From RPQK01 sp041946865 (GTDB lineage: Bacteria; Acidobacteriota; UBA6911; RPQK01): DNA of 26,634 bases. Below the pieces are notes generated by a model, which had not been told where the DNA came from, did no database searches, and saw nothing but the letters and a program-made list of their open reading frames with translations. Positions within the stretch are counted from its first letter, which is position 1. The number at the start of each line of letters is the position of its first letter. The DNA lies in the NCBI GenBank assembly GCA_041946865.1, contig JBHGBF010000134.1, positions 1 through 26,634 of the forward strand, in the 5' to 3' direction. This document shows, piece after piece, positions 14,764-22,297 of the stretch. A program made the position numbers and the translations under genes.

Positions 14764-16764
14764 ATGCCCAGATATCGAGCCAAAAGAGCCCTCAAGTACG
14801 TGGATGCCGCCGTTTGCCTGGCGGCCCGAGGCCTGTTTGACGGGATTCAGTTCTTCAACAAGCACCGGCCCGGTCCTTCGTTCACGCCCAAGTGGACGGA
14901 CAAGCCTTTGCCTAAGTCTTGGGAAAAATCGAAGCCGAAGCTGGGCTGGCCGCGAGAGACCGATTCCCTGTGCCCGAAGTGCGTGGTAGAGGCACGCGAG
15001 CGCATTCTGAGCGGGGAGGAGGACTATACGATCCTCATTCACAGTAAGGTGGGCGAAATCAAAGCCCAGATCATCTCGCGGGACGGCCAGGTCTGGATGG
15101 TCAAGGAGTGCCCGATTCACGGGAAGTTCGAAGACATCATGTCGATTGACGCGAATTTCCTTGCCTGGATCGAGAAGAACTTCCCGGGGCGCGATATCCG
15201 GGCGCACAACGACGAAAAGCTGCACAACCACGGGTCAAGCACGATCCGGCACGGCCGCGGATCGGTTCTCACCGTCGACCTCACGAACCGCTGCAACATG
15301 ATGTGCGATCCCTGTTTCATGGATGCCAACCAGGTCGGCTTTGTCCACGAGTTGTCCTGGGAAGAGGTGCGCGAGATCCTGGACAATGCGATGACGATCA
15401 AGCCGCGCCGCCAGATGTCGGTGCAGTTTTCAGGCGGCGAGCCGACCCTGTCCCCGCACTTCTTCCGCGCCATCAAATACGCGCGCAAGCTTGGCTTCAA
15501 CAGCGTCCAGGCGGCGACCAACGGGATTGAATTCGCGAAAAGCCTGGATTTCGCCCGGAAGGCTGCCGAATGCGGGCTGCGTTACGCTTACTTGCAGTTT
15601 GATGGGATCGGCAACGACGCCAACAGTCACCGCAAGATCGGTAACCTTTTCGACGTCAAGCTGCGGGCCATCGAGAACCTGCATAAGGCGGGGGTCGAGA
15701 TCATCCTGGTGACGACGCTGGTCAACGACGTGAACAACGACCAGGTCGGCCCGATCATCCGGTTTGCCATGGACAATCCCAAGAAGATCGCGTTCATCGC
15801 CTTTCAGCCGGTGTCGTTCACCGGGCGGGATGAGCAGATCACCGACGAGCGGCGCAGACGCCAGCGGTACACGCTTTCGCACATGGCGCGCGATGTCCGC
15901 CTGCAAACCGGCCTGACCCAGAATGAGCACTGGTTCCCGCTTTCGCTCATGGGCGCATTTGCCGATTTTGCGGACCTGGTTCACGGTCCGCAGGCGGACT
16001 GGGGCCAGGTGACCTGCAGCTGCCATCCTAACTGCGGAGTCGGAACTGCGCTCATGATCAACAAGGAAACCAAGGAAGCCGCGCCGGTCCCGCAGTTTCT
16101 GGATATTCCAGGACTCGTCGCCGACATCCGCAAACTAACCGACGCCGCCCGCGGACCGTGGTTTTCGAACTTCTTGATGGGGCTGGCGCTCTTGAAGCAC
16201 TACAAACCGTTCCAGGCGCCGGCGAGTCTGGCCTTGGTCGACCTGCTCAAGAAATTCGACAAGAGTTTCGGCCTGACCGGGCACGATTACGGAACGGGTG
16301 TGGTGCGGCGAAAGGATTCCTGGAACTTCCTGTTCATTGCCGGAATGTGGTTCCAGGACCTTTTCAATTACGATTTCCGCCGCACGGAGATGTGCATCAT
16401 TCCCTACGCCACCCAGGAAGGGGAGATTTCGTTCTGCGCGTACAACACGGGCCACGGGTGGAGGAACATCATCGAGCACATACACATGAACGCCACCGTG
16501 GCGAAGTGGTACGAAGAGCATGGCCGGCACCAGATTTTTGCCGGCGGAAAGAACGTCGACCTGAGCAGCTACGAGCATTCGCTGGTCATCCGCAAGGAAG
16601 ACGCCGAAAGGGTGCGGGAGCGAAGTCGGTTGCCGCAGAATGCCCGCGACGAGAAACTTCTGCGCAAGAAAGCTGCCAATGAAGCAGCCCAGGTGCGCGC
16701 CTACTACGAGGAGATGGTGCTGAAAAGGAAAAAGCCCGCGCCGAAGCTCGTCCAGCTGTCCTGA
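14764..16764 (+). CDS. Tes/Mss-like radical SAM protein (candidate membrane-spanning lipid synthase)
   Basis: A 666-residue multi-cluster radical SAM protein. N-terminal C70-P-K-C73 and C116-P-I-H119-G suggest the mononuclear iron site described for the archaeal tetraether synthase Tes. The SAM cluster motif is C177-x3-C181-x2-C184, with S-G-G-E-P at 223-227. C418-S-C420-H-P-N-C424 may bind an auxiliary cluster. Near the C-terminus, F-N-Y-D-F-R-R-T-E-M-C544 followed by Y-A-T-Q-E-G and F-C558-A-Y-N closely follows the Tes family ending as I remember it. Tes and the bacterial Mss enzymes join two lipid chains tail to tail through C-C bond formation, so synthesis of iso-diabolic-acid-type lipids is a reasonable guess. 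The protein is longer than archaeal Tes (about 500). AGGAG lies close before the ATG. Function is inferred; the radical SAM assignment is firm. Confidence 0.72.
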   Translation: MPRYRAKRALKYVDAAVCLAARGLFDGIQFFNKHRPGPSFTPKWTDKPLPKSWEKSKPKLGWPRETDSLCPKCVVEARERILSGEEDYTILIHSKVGEIKAQIISRDGQVWMVKECPIHGKFEDIMSIDANFLAWIEKNFPGRDIRAHNDEKLHNHGSSTIRHGRGSVLTVDLTNRCNMMCDPCFMDANQVGFVHELSWEEVREILDNAMTIKPRRQMSVQFSGGEPTLSPHFFRAIKYARKLGFNSVQAATNGIEFAKSLDFARKAAECGLRYAYLQFDGIGNDANSHRKIGNLFDVKLRAIENLHKAGVEIILVTTLVNDVNNDQVGPIIRFAMDNPKKIAFIAFQPVSFTGRDEQITDERRRRQRYTLSHMARDVRLQTGLTQNEHWFPLSLMGAFADFADLVHGPQADWGQVTCSCHPNCGVGTALMINKETKEAAPVPQFLDIPGLVADIRKLTDAARGPWFSNFLMGLALLKHYKPFQAPASLALVDLLKKFDKSFGLTGHDYGTGVVRRKDSWNFLFIAGMWFQDLFNYDFRRTEMCIIPYATQEGEISFCAYNTGHGWRNIIEHIHMNATVAKWYEEHGRHQIFAGGKNVDLSSYEHSLVIRKEDAERVRERSRLPQNARDEKLLRKKAANEAAQVRAYYEEMVLKRKKPAPKLVQLS

Positions 16765-16777
16765 AGCGTCTTAGTGT

Positions 16778-16830
16778 GGCCGGACTCTCCAGCCTCCAGA
16801 GTCCAGCACTGAACTCGGGAGAGTCCGGCC
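16778..16830. repeat. 13-bp perfect inverted repeat with nested alternative
   Basis: GGCCGGACTCTCC (16778-16790) pairs perfectly with 16818-16830. Inside the loop, AGAGTCC (16798-16804) can pair instead with GGACTCT of the left arm, so two exclusive hairpins exist. It lies 14 bases behind the Tes-like stop. No U-tract follows. It could end or protect the Tes mRNA. Confidence 0.5.
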
Positions 16831-16914
16831 GCAATAAGCTGCCCGCTCCTCTGGCTGTGTGGCGCTTCGAAGACGGTGCAGATAGAATGAGGGCATCTGC
16901 GGAGGAGATCGCTG

Positions 16915-17811
16915 ATGTTCTCACTCAACCGTCGCGAGTTGCTCGGGGTAGCTTTGGGCACGCCTATTGTCCCCGGCCGGTTCACAGCCGTCGCCCAACC
17001 GGTCCGCAACCCCCTTCTCAAGCTCAGCTGTAACCTTTACACCTTCAACTCGTTGCTGACCAGGAGCGAGATGACTCTCCCCCAGGTCATTGACTATTGC
17101 GCAGACCTCGGCTTTCCGGCAGTTGACCCCACAGGGTATTACTTTCCGGGCTATCCCAAGCCGCCCGCAACCTCCTATATCAACCAGATCAAGCGACAGA
17201 CGTTCAGGCTGGGGCTCGACATCTCCGGGACAGGAGTTCGCAACAGCTTCGCGGTCGCTGATTCGGCCAGAAGGAAGAACGATGTCGAGCACATCAAACA
17301 ATGGGTGGAAGTGGCTGCCCATCTGGGTGCGCCGCTGGTCCGCGTCTTTGCCGGGCAGCAGGACAAGGGATACCCGGAGTCAGAGATTGACAAGTGGGTG
17401 ATCGAGAATCTACGCGAATGTGCTGAACGGGCCGGTCAGTTCGGCGTGACGCTCGCGCTCCAGAATCACCGTGATTTTTTGGATACTTCCGAGCACCTCA
17501 TCCGGATCCTTGAAGCCGTAAACTCTCCCTGGCTGGCCGCTCACCTCGATATCGGCGGCTTTCGGACCGCGGATCCGTACGCTGACATTGACAAGGCGAT
17601 CCCCTACGCCGTGACCTGGCAGATCAAGGAGAATGTCTTCTTCCATGATCAGGAGATCCCCACCGATTTACCACGGCTCTTCGGCATTATCCGAAGCCGG
17701 GGGTACCGGGGTTACCTGCCGCTCGAGACCCTCGGCGGAGGCGACCCGCGCCGGAAAATGAAATCGTTCCTGGCGCGCGTGCGCTCGGCGCTGGGTGAAA
17801 GTGCGCTGTAA
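16915..17811 (+). CDS. Tat-exported sugar phosphate isomerase/epimerase-like TIM barrel
   Basis: A 298-residue protein. The N-terminus F-S-L-N-R-R-E-L-L-G-V-A-L-G-T-P is a twin-arginine-type signal although the hydrophobic core is short. The remainder fits the xylose-isomerase-like TIM-barrel superfamily: L-S-C-N-L-Y-T-F-N, D-Y-C-A-D-L-G-F-P-A-V-D-P-T-G-Y-Y, a central A-P-L-V-R-V-F-A-G, L-A-L-Q-N-H, A-A-H-L-D-I-G-G-F and a final Y-L-P-L-E-T-L-G-G-G-D. The Q-N-H, H-L-D and E residues sit where the family binds metal. The substrate is unknown. GGAGGAG lies about eight bases before the ATG. It has no clear operon partner. Confidence 0.78.
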   Translation: MFSLNRRELLGVALGTPIVPGRFTAVAQPVRNPLLKLSCNLYTFNSLLTRSEMTLPQVIDYCADLGFPAVDPTGYYFPGYPKPPATSYINQIKRQTFRLGLDISGTGVRNSFAVADSARRKNDVEHIKQWVEVAAHLGAPLVRVFAGQQDKGYPESEIDKWVIENLRECAERAGQFGVTLALQNHRDFLDTSEHLIRILEAVNSPWLAAHLDIGGFRTADPYADIDKAIPYAVTWQIKENVFFHDQEIPTDLPRLFGIIRSRGYRGYLPLETLGGGDPRRKMKSFLARVRSALGESAL

Positions 17812-18274
17812 GAGTCAGGCAGTTCGTGGAATCCGGACCATCGATCCCCCGGGAAACAGGGACAAGCGCTGCGCGCGCAGTGTCCCCTCGAAAGGCCTCG
17901 CCGGTTCCGGCGAAGTGAGTCTGAAACAGCGAGGCGATTGCTTTGATTCGATTCCCTTCATTCGTGTTGTTCTTGACTCAGGTTGCGGAGTATTTCACCA
18001 GCTGGAACGTTTCTCCCCAGGTTTGTTGCCGCTCGAAAGCGGAATTCGGAGGGCGTCGCCTGCTGGTGTTCGTGTTATTTGACTGATAGCTCAGCTGTTT
18101 AAGCCCTTTTCAATAGAACGGTATGAGACCCCAGGGTCAGGCACGAATCTTGCCGGCAGTCGGACCGGGGGGAATTGAAAACCTGGTTCCCGGTATGAAG
18201 GAGACCCTCGAGTGCGGCGGATGATTTTGCAGCCGCTCGCGATGTGGTGTGCAACCGACAAGAAGGAGTCTGGA
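17812..18274. other. Intergenic stretch without a gene
   Basis: In these 463 bases no open frame has family features or a ribosome-binding site. A hairpin with outer stem GGGACA/TGTCCC (17859-17886) and inner stem CTGCG/CGCAG lies about 48 bases behind the TIM-barrel stop and may end that transcript, though no U-tract follows. TTGACT occurs at 17973 and about 18079, but neither has a -10 at the right distance. The promoter of the zinc-ribbon gene was not found. Confidence 0.45.
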
Positions 18275-18490
18275 ATGAGCCATTTAGCGAGACCAGAACG
18301 GGTCAAATGTCCTCGATGCGGACGACAGGAATTCGACGCCATCCCCGGGTCGGAATGCTTTTGCGGCTGCGGAACTGCCTTTCGCATCTGCGTGGAGACC
18401 GGTCGTCCCGTCAAGGTAGAGGTCGTTCACGACATCGTTGCCTGGAGCCGGGGTAGAAAACCCAGGGTCAGTCTGCAGGAACCGGAATAG
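18275..18490 (+). CDS. Small zinc-ribbon-like protein
   Basis: A 71-residue protein, not recognised as a named family. C12-P-R-C15-G is followed by C28-F-C30-G-C32-G and C39, which suggests one structural zinc site of ribbon type in the first 40 residues. The tail is basic (W-S-R-G-R-K-P-R-V). No membrane segment is present. AGAAGGAG lies six bases before the ATG at 18275 and decides the start; the frame is open to 18212 without a comparable signal. The good ribosome-binding site and the ordered cysteines argue for a real gene. Nucleic-acid or protein binding is possible but unproven. Confidence 0.6.
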   Translation: MSHLARPERVKCPRCGRQEFDAIPGSECFCGCGTAFRICVETGRPVKVEVVHDIVAWSRGRKPRVSLQEPE

Positions 18491-18601
18491 CGGACGGACC
18501 CACGATCCCGGATTTGTGATTTCCGGCGGGGCTCCCGCCCGTCCTGGCTCGCGCTCCGGTCCCCGAATCCTCCCGGGGCGGGCCAGGCATTTCTTGCGAG
18601 A

Positions 18602-18736
18602 AGCGTTCAGCGATCAGCAGTCAGCTTTCAGCTAAGACTTGGACTTGGACCCTTAAATATTTAGAGGCATTAGGTTGTTAACCGGTGACTGAGCCTTGTG
18701 CAGAGGCTGAACGCTGAACGCTGAAAGCTGAACGCT
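18602..18736. repeat. Inverted blocks of TCAGC heptamer repeats
   Basis: The left block (18602-18633) is built on a seven-base period TCAGCNN. The right block (18706-18736) is built on GCTGAAC/GCTGAAA, the complement of the same unit. The arms share AGCGTTCAGC exactly and enclose about 72 bases of AT-richer DNA. Such degenerate heptamer repeats occur between genes in many large bacterial genomes. No gene is seen between 18491 and about 18770. Confidence 0.6.
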
Positions 18737-18787
18737 CGTCAGGCGGATGAGGAGACTCATCGCAGTCAGGTGCGAATGCTGGAGCGA

Positions 18788-18793
18788 TATAAT
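18788..18793 (+). promoter_or_regulatory. Possible -10 of the kinase gene
   Basis: A perfect TATAAT would start transcription near 18800, 15 bases before the ATG at 18815. No recognisable -35 lies 17 bases upstream (GTCAGG). Confidence 0.3.
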
Positions 18794-18814
18794 CGGGGCG
18801 CGGACCACAACAAA

Positions 18815-20563
18815 ATGGCGAAGATGGGGAGTCAGGACCAATCTCCGGCCTCAACCGAAGCTGAAGGGGCTGCGCGCGGCCATCCGTGGGAGTTTCTCAG
18901 GGCGGCTCTCGAGCCGGCCCAACGGCACGCCCCTTTGGGGAGTCTCCTTTCGGACCTGTGCCTGAAGTTGTCGGAACACCATCCTTTCGATTCGACCGAG
19001 ATCTGGACGAAGGCTTGCGGTAGAGAAATCGGCTGTTGCCTTGTCAGACCTCTCGGGCCCGGAACCAGTGCCGGAGTGACAGTTTGTTCGGATGAATCCG
19101 AGTCGAGCTTGAAGCAGCGCCGGGAGTTCTATGAACAGTTGAGGCAAGGCCAGGCCGTGGTCGGCGCCTTCCGCACTCCGTCCGGCGCCGTTTGGGCCAG
19201 GAGCAGCCTCGTTTCCCGGGATCCCACAGTGCCGCAAGGGCAGCGCTATTTTGCGGAGCGCGCCGCATGTGGGCCGGACGCCAAGGAACCGAGGAAGTAT
19301 GAACTCCTGATCCTTTTGCCGTTTGCCGAAAGGCACGAAGGCGGCGGGTTGCTCGTGCTCCGGGATCGACAATTCAGCGAGCCGGACCCAGCTGAGCTCT
19401 CCCGCTTGGAACTGCTGGCCGAAAGCCTGGGCATCGCTCTGGCCGTGCGGAAAACCCAGGCAGCGCTAACCGAGAGGATCAAGGAACTGACCTGCCTTTA
19501 CAATCTGGCCCTGCTGGCCGAAGCCCCGGGCGCCAATCTGGAGGACCTTTTGAAAGGCGTGGTGGAACTGCTCCCGAATGCCGTTTTATATCCCGAAGAT
19601 GCGCGAGCTCGCATCGAGCTGGACGGCGTCTGCTACGGACCAGGCGTGCAGGAAGGGGCAGGCAGCTCGCTGCGGGCGCCAATCATCGTGCTCGGGGTCC
19701 GACGCGGCAGCATCGAGGTGACGTATCGGACACCGAAACCGCCGCTGGATCAAGGCCCGTTCCTGCGAGAGGAAAAGAGTCTGCTCGACACCGTGGCGCG
19801 CGAAGTGGCCCTGCTGGTCGAGAGAAAGCAGCGGGAAGCCGAGAGCCGGGCACTCGAGGAGCAATTGCGTCATGCCGATCGCCTGGCGACCATCGGTGAG
19901 CTGGCGGCCGGGGTGGCTCATGAGCTGAATGAGCCGCTTGCCAACATCCTTGGGTTTGCCCAACTGGCCGGGAAAGGTCCGCGCTTGCCCAAACAGACCC
20001 GCGGGGACATTGACAAGATAGTCCAAGCGGCGCTGCACGCTCGCGGTTTGACCCAGCAACTCCTGTTCTTCGCCCGCCGCATGCCGCAGAACCGCGCGCG
20101 GATCGACCTGAATACCGTAGTCGTCGAGGCTCTCCGGCTGCTCGAGCCTCTCTTCGACCGGGAACGGATCGAGGTGGTGCGCCAGTTGTCGCCTTCGCCG
20201 CCTGTCATTCACGCGGACAACGGCCAGATCCGGCAGGTGATCGTAAACCTTGCTGTGAACGCGGTGCAGGCTATGCCGAAGGGGGGTACGCTTACGATTC
20301 GTACGGTTTCGGATCAGGACAGGGAGGTCGTGACCCTGACGATCGAAGACACCGGGATCGGCATGTGTGACGAGGTGCTCAGCAAGATCTTCCTCCCCTT
20401 CTTTACGACGAAAGAGGCCGATCGCGGGACCGGTCTCGGCCTGGCCGTGATCCACGGTATCGTGACGTCCCACGGCGGGCGGATCGAGGTCCATAGCCGG
20501 CAGAACCAGGGCTCGCGTTTTGATGTTTTTCTGCCCTGCTGCCCGGTGCCTGGGCTGGAATGA
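18815..20563 (+). CDS. Soluble sensor histidine kinase
   Basis: A 582-residue kinase of the NtrB-like branch. The C-terminal transmitter has the H box G-V-A-H369-E-L-N-E-P-L-A-N-I-L-G-F, an N box (I-R-Q-V-I-V-N-L-A-V-N-A-V-Q-A-M), the G1 box D512-T-G-I-G-M, F-F-T-T-K and G-T-G-L-G-L-A-V (538-545). The N-terminal 340 residues have no membrane segment and look like two GAF-type sensor modules (L-L-I-L-L-P-F-A then E-L-L-A-E-S-L-G-I-A-L-A-V; a second ends A-R-E-V-A-L-L-V-E-R), linked by helices. The signal is thus probably internal, but its nature is unknown. The start is uncertain: GTG 18770 and ATG 18776 are possible, but TATAAT at 18788 favours 18815. The stop overlaps the next start (ATGA), so the response regulator is its partner. 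Confidence 0.85.
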   Translation: MAKMGSQDQSPASTEAEGAARGHPWEFLRAALEPAQRHAPLGSLLSDLCLKLSEHHPFDSTEIWTKACGREIGCCLVRPLGPGTSAGVTVCSDESESSLKQRREFYEQLRQGQAVVGAFRTPSGAVWARSSLVSRDPTVPQGQRYFAERAACGPDAKEPRKYELLILLPFAERHEGGGLLVLRDRQFSEPDPAELSRLELLAESLGIALAVRKTQAALTERIKELTCLYNLALLAEAPGANLEDLLKGVVELLPNAVLYPEDARARIELDGVCYGPGVQEGAGSSLRAPIIVLGVRRGSIEVTYRTPKPPLDQGPFLREEKSLLDTVAREVALLVERKQREAESRALEEQLRHADRLATIGELAAGVAHELNEPLANILGFAQLAGKGPRLPKQTRGDIDKIVQAALHARGLTQQLLFFARRMPQNRARIDLNTVVVEALRLLEPLFDRERIEVVRQLSPSPPVIHADNGQIRQVIVNLAVNAVQAMPKGGTLTIRTVSDQDREVVTLTIEDTGIGMCDEVLSKIFLPFFTTKEADRGTGLGLAVIHGIVTSHGGRIEVHSRQNQGSRFDVFLPCCPVPGLE

Positions 20564-21918
20564 AGGCGACCATGGTCAATACGATGAGCAAACCCGTGAT
20601 TCTCGTGGTGGATGACAACCCCGGCACCGTCGAATTGCTGGAGAGGAACCTGCGCGAGCGGGGGTACCGCGTTCATAGCGCGCTTGCGGTGCGTCAAGCC
20701 ATTCAGCTCTTACAGGCGGCGACAGTCGATCTCGTCATCACCGACGTGAAAATGCCGGGAGAATCGGGCCTTGACCTGGTGCGCTATGTCCGCGAGAACC
20801 TCCGGGACACGGAAGTCATGCTGATTACCGGCTATGCGACTGTGCAGGGCGCCGTCGAAGCCATGAAAACGGGCGCCGAGGAGTACCTGGTCAAGCCTTT
20901 TACCGAGGAAGAGCTATTCTCGGCCGTCAGCCGTGTTCTCGAAAAACTGGCTGCCCGCCGCACGGTGCAGGGGAAGGCGCCAGCGCCCCTGGCCGGCCCA
21001 CTCGGCCTGATCGGGGCATCCGAGCCGATGCAGCGGGTGTTTCGGGACATCACGAAAGCGGCGGAGTCAAGCGCCACTGTCCTGATTTGCGGCGAGAGCG
21101 GAACAGGGAAGGAAGTGGTCGCCCGGGCCATCCATTATGCAAGCCCGCGCCGATCCGCCCCCTTTGTGCCGGTCGCCTGCGGCGCCATTCCGGAGGGGCT
21201 CCTGGAAAGCGAGCTTTTCGGCCACGTCAAGGGGGCGTTCACGGGGGCGTTTCAAAGCAGGACAGGCTTTTTCCAGGCCGCCGAGAACGGAACCATTTTC
21301 CTGGACGAGATCAGTGAGACGACCCCCGGCACCCAGACAAAGCTGCTCAGAGTCCTTCAAGACCGTGAAATCTACCTGGTCGGCTCGAGCCGGTCAAGAA
21401 AGATCGATGTCCGCGTCATTGCGGCGTCCAACAAGAACCTGACCGAGCTTGTAGGGAAGGGGAGCTTCCGCGAGGACCTCTACTATCGGATCAACGTGAT
21501 TGCTATTGCTCTTCCGCCTTTGCGCGACAGAGGCCAGGACATTCTTCTTCTGGTCGACCATTTTGCCGAGAAGTTCGCGCGCGAATTCGGGCGGCCGCGG
21601 CTCAGTTTCTCCGATCAGGCTCTCCACGCGCTGTGCCACTATAGCTGGCCGGGCAACGTGAGGGAGCTGCAGAACCTGGTGCAGAGACTGGTCGTCATGT
21701 CGGACCGGCAATCGATCGATATCCCCGATCTCCCCGTCAGCATGCGGTTTTCAACTGCAGGCCCCGCCGGCTTGCGAAGTCTTGCCGAAGTCGAGGCCGA
21801 TCACATTCGCAGCGTCCTGGCGGCGGTCGGCGGCAATCGGTCCGAAGCAGCCCGCGTCCTGGGCATCGATCGCAAAACCCTGCGCGAAAAACTGAAGAGG
21901 TACCAGATTTCAGGGTGA
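20560..21918 (+). CDS. NtrC-family sigma-54 dependent response regulator
   Basis: A 452-residue activator with three domains. The receiver (about 10-125) has the acidic pair D18-D19, phospho-acceptor D62 in T-D-V-K-M-P-G and K112. The AAA+ domain (about 147-375) has Walker A G-E-S-G-T-G-K-E (178-185), the sigma-54 contact loop G-A-F-T-G-A (225-230), Walker B G-T-I-F-L-D-E-I and W-P-G-N-V-R-E-L. The C-terminal Fis-type helix-turn-helix reads G-N-R-S-E-A-A-R-V-L-G-I-D-R-K-T-L. It should activate sigma-54 promoters when phosphorylated by the kinase encoded before it. ATG 20560 overlaps the kinase stop; ATG 20572, with GAAGG five bases upstream, is an equally good start. I saw no -24/-12 promoter in the window, so its targets are elsewhere or missed. 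Confidence 0.92.
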   Translation: MKATMVNTMSKPVILVVDDNPGTVELLERNLRERGYRVHSALAVRQAIQLLQAATVDLVITDVKMPGESGLDLVRYVRENLRDTEVMLITGYATVQGAVEAMKTGAEEYLVKPFTEEELFSAVSRVLEKLAARRTVQGKAPAPLAGPLGLIGASEPMQRVFRDITKAAESSATVLICGESGTGKEVVARAIHYASPRRSAPFVPVACGAIPEGLLESELFGHVKGAFTGAFQSRTGFFQAAENGTIFLDEISETTPGTQTKLLRVLQDREIYLVGSSRSRKIDVRVIAASNKNLTELVGKGSFREDLYYRINVIAIALPPLRDRGQDILLLVDHFAEKFAREFGRPRLSFSDQALHALCHYSWPGNVRELQNLVQRLVVMSDRQSIDIPDLPVSMRFSTAGPAGLRSLAEVEADHIRSVLAAVGGNRSEAARVLGIDRKTLREKLKRYQISG

Positions 21919-21936
21919 TACGCTGCAACAGGCTTA

Positions 21937-22275
21937 GGGTGCCTTTCAGAGTGACGGTCTTGCCTTGGCTGGAGGTGCTGGCGGCGCACACCCAGACGCT
22001 CGCCCAGTACTTTTGTCCGGCAATGGTCGATCCTACGGTGGCTGGATTGTCATCAATGGTGAAGCTGGTGCCGGTGCTCCGTGTCACCTTGGCGACGTAG
22101 CCCCCATCGGGTGCGCCGGCCAGGGAAACGCGTGAAAGAGTCGCCTGCCAGCCTTCCCACGCGGTCTCTCGAATGAAGGGTTGACCACTTGGGCGACAAG
22201 GCTTGTGTTGCTTGAAAGCAGAACAAAGATAGACAGGACTGCCAGAGCTGAAAAGAACCGATAGAACCTTTTCAG
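21937..22275 (-). pseudogene. Fragment of a secreted protein with carbohydrate-binding-like domain
   Basis: The minus strand first encodes a signal peptide (K-R-F-Y-R-F-F-S-A-L-A-V-L-S-I-F-V-L-L) followed by N-P-S-F-E, a usual start of CBM-type beta-sandwich domains. The frame then breaks near 22169: the continuation T-A-W-E-G-W-Q-A-T-L-S and later G-G-Y-V-A-K-V-T, T-I-A-G-Q-K-Y-W-A-S-V-W-V is in another frame, consistent with a two-base insertion in a GAGAGA run. The match ends after K-T-V-T-L-K near the response-regulator stop. There is no ATG; the codon at the expected start is CTG. The start region lies inside a 30-bp palindrome. It is a dead 5' fragment. Confidence 0.6.
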
Positions 22276-22297
22276 CTCTGGCAGTCCTGTCTATCTT
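22226..22297. repeat. 30-bp perfect inverted repeat
   Basis: The arms 22226-22255 and 22268-22297 are exact reverse complements around a 12-base loop (AACCGATAGAAC). The left arm belongs to the signal-peptide codons of the broken gene, so the right arm looks like a fold-back copy. Beyond 22297 the sequence no longer resembles the gene. Confidence 0.85.
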
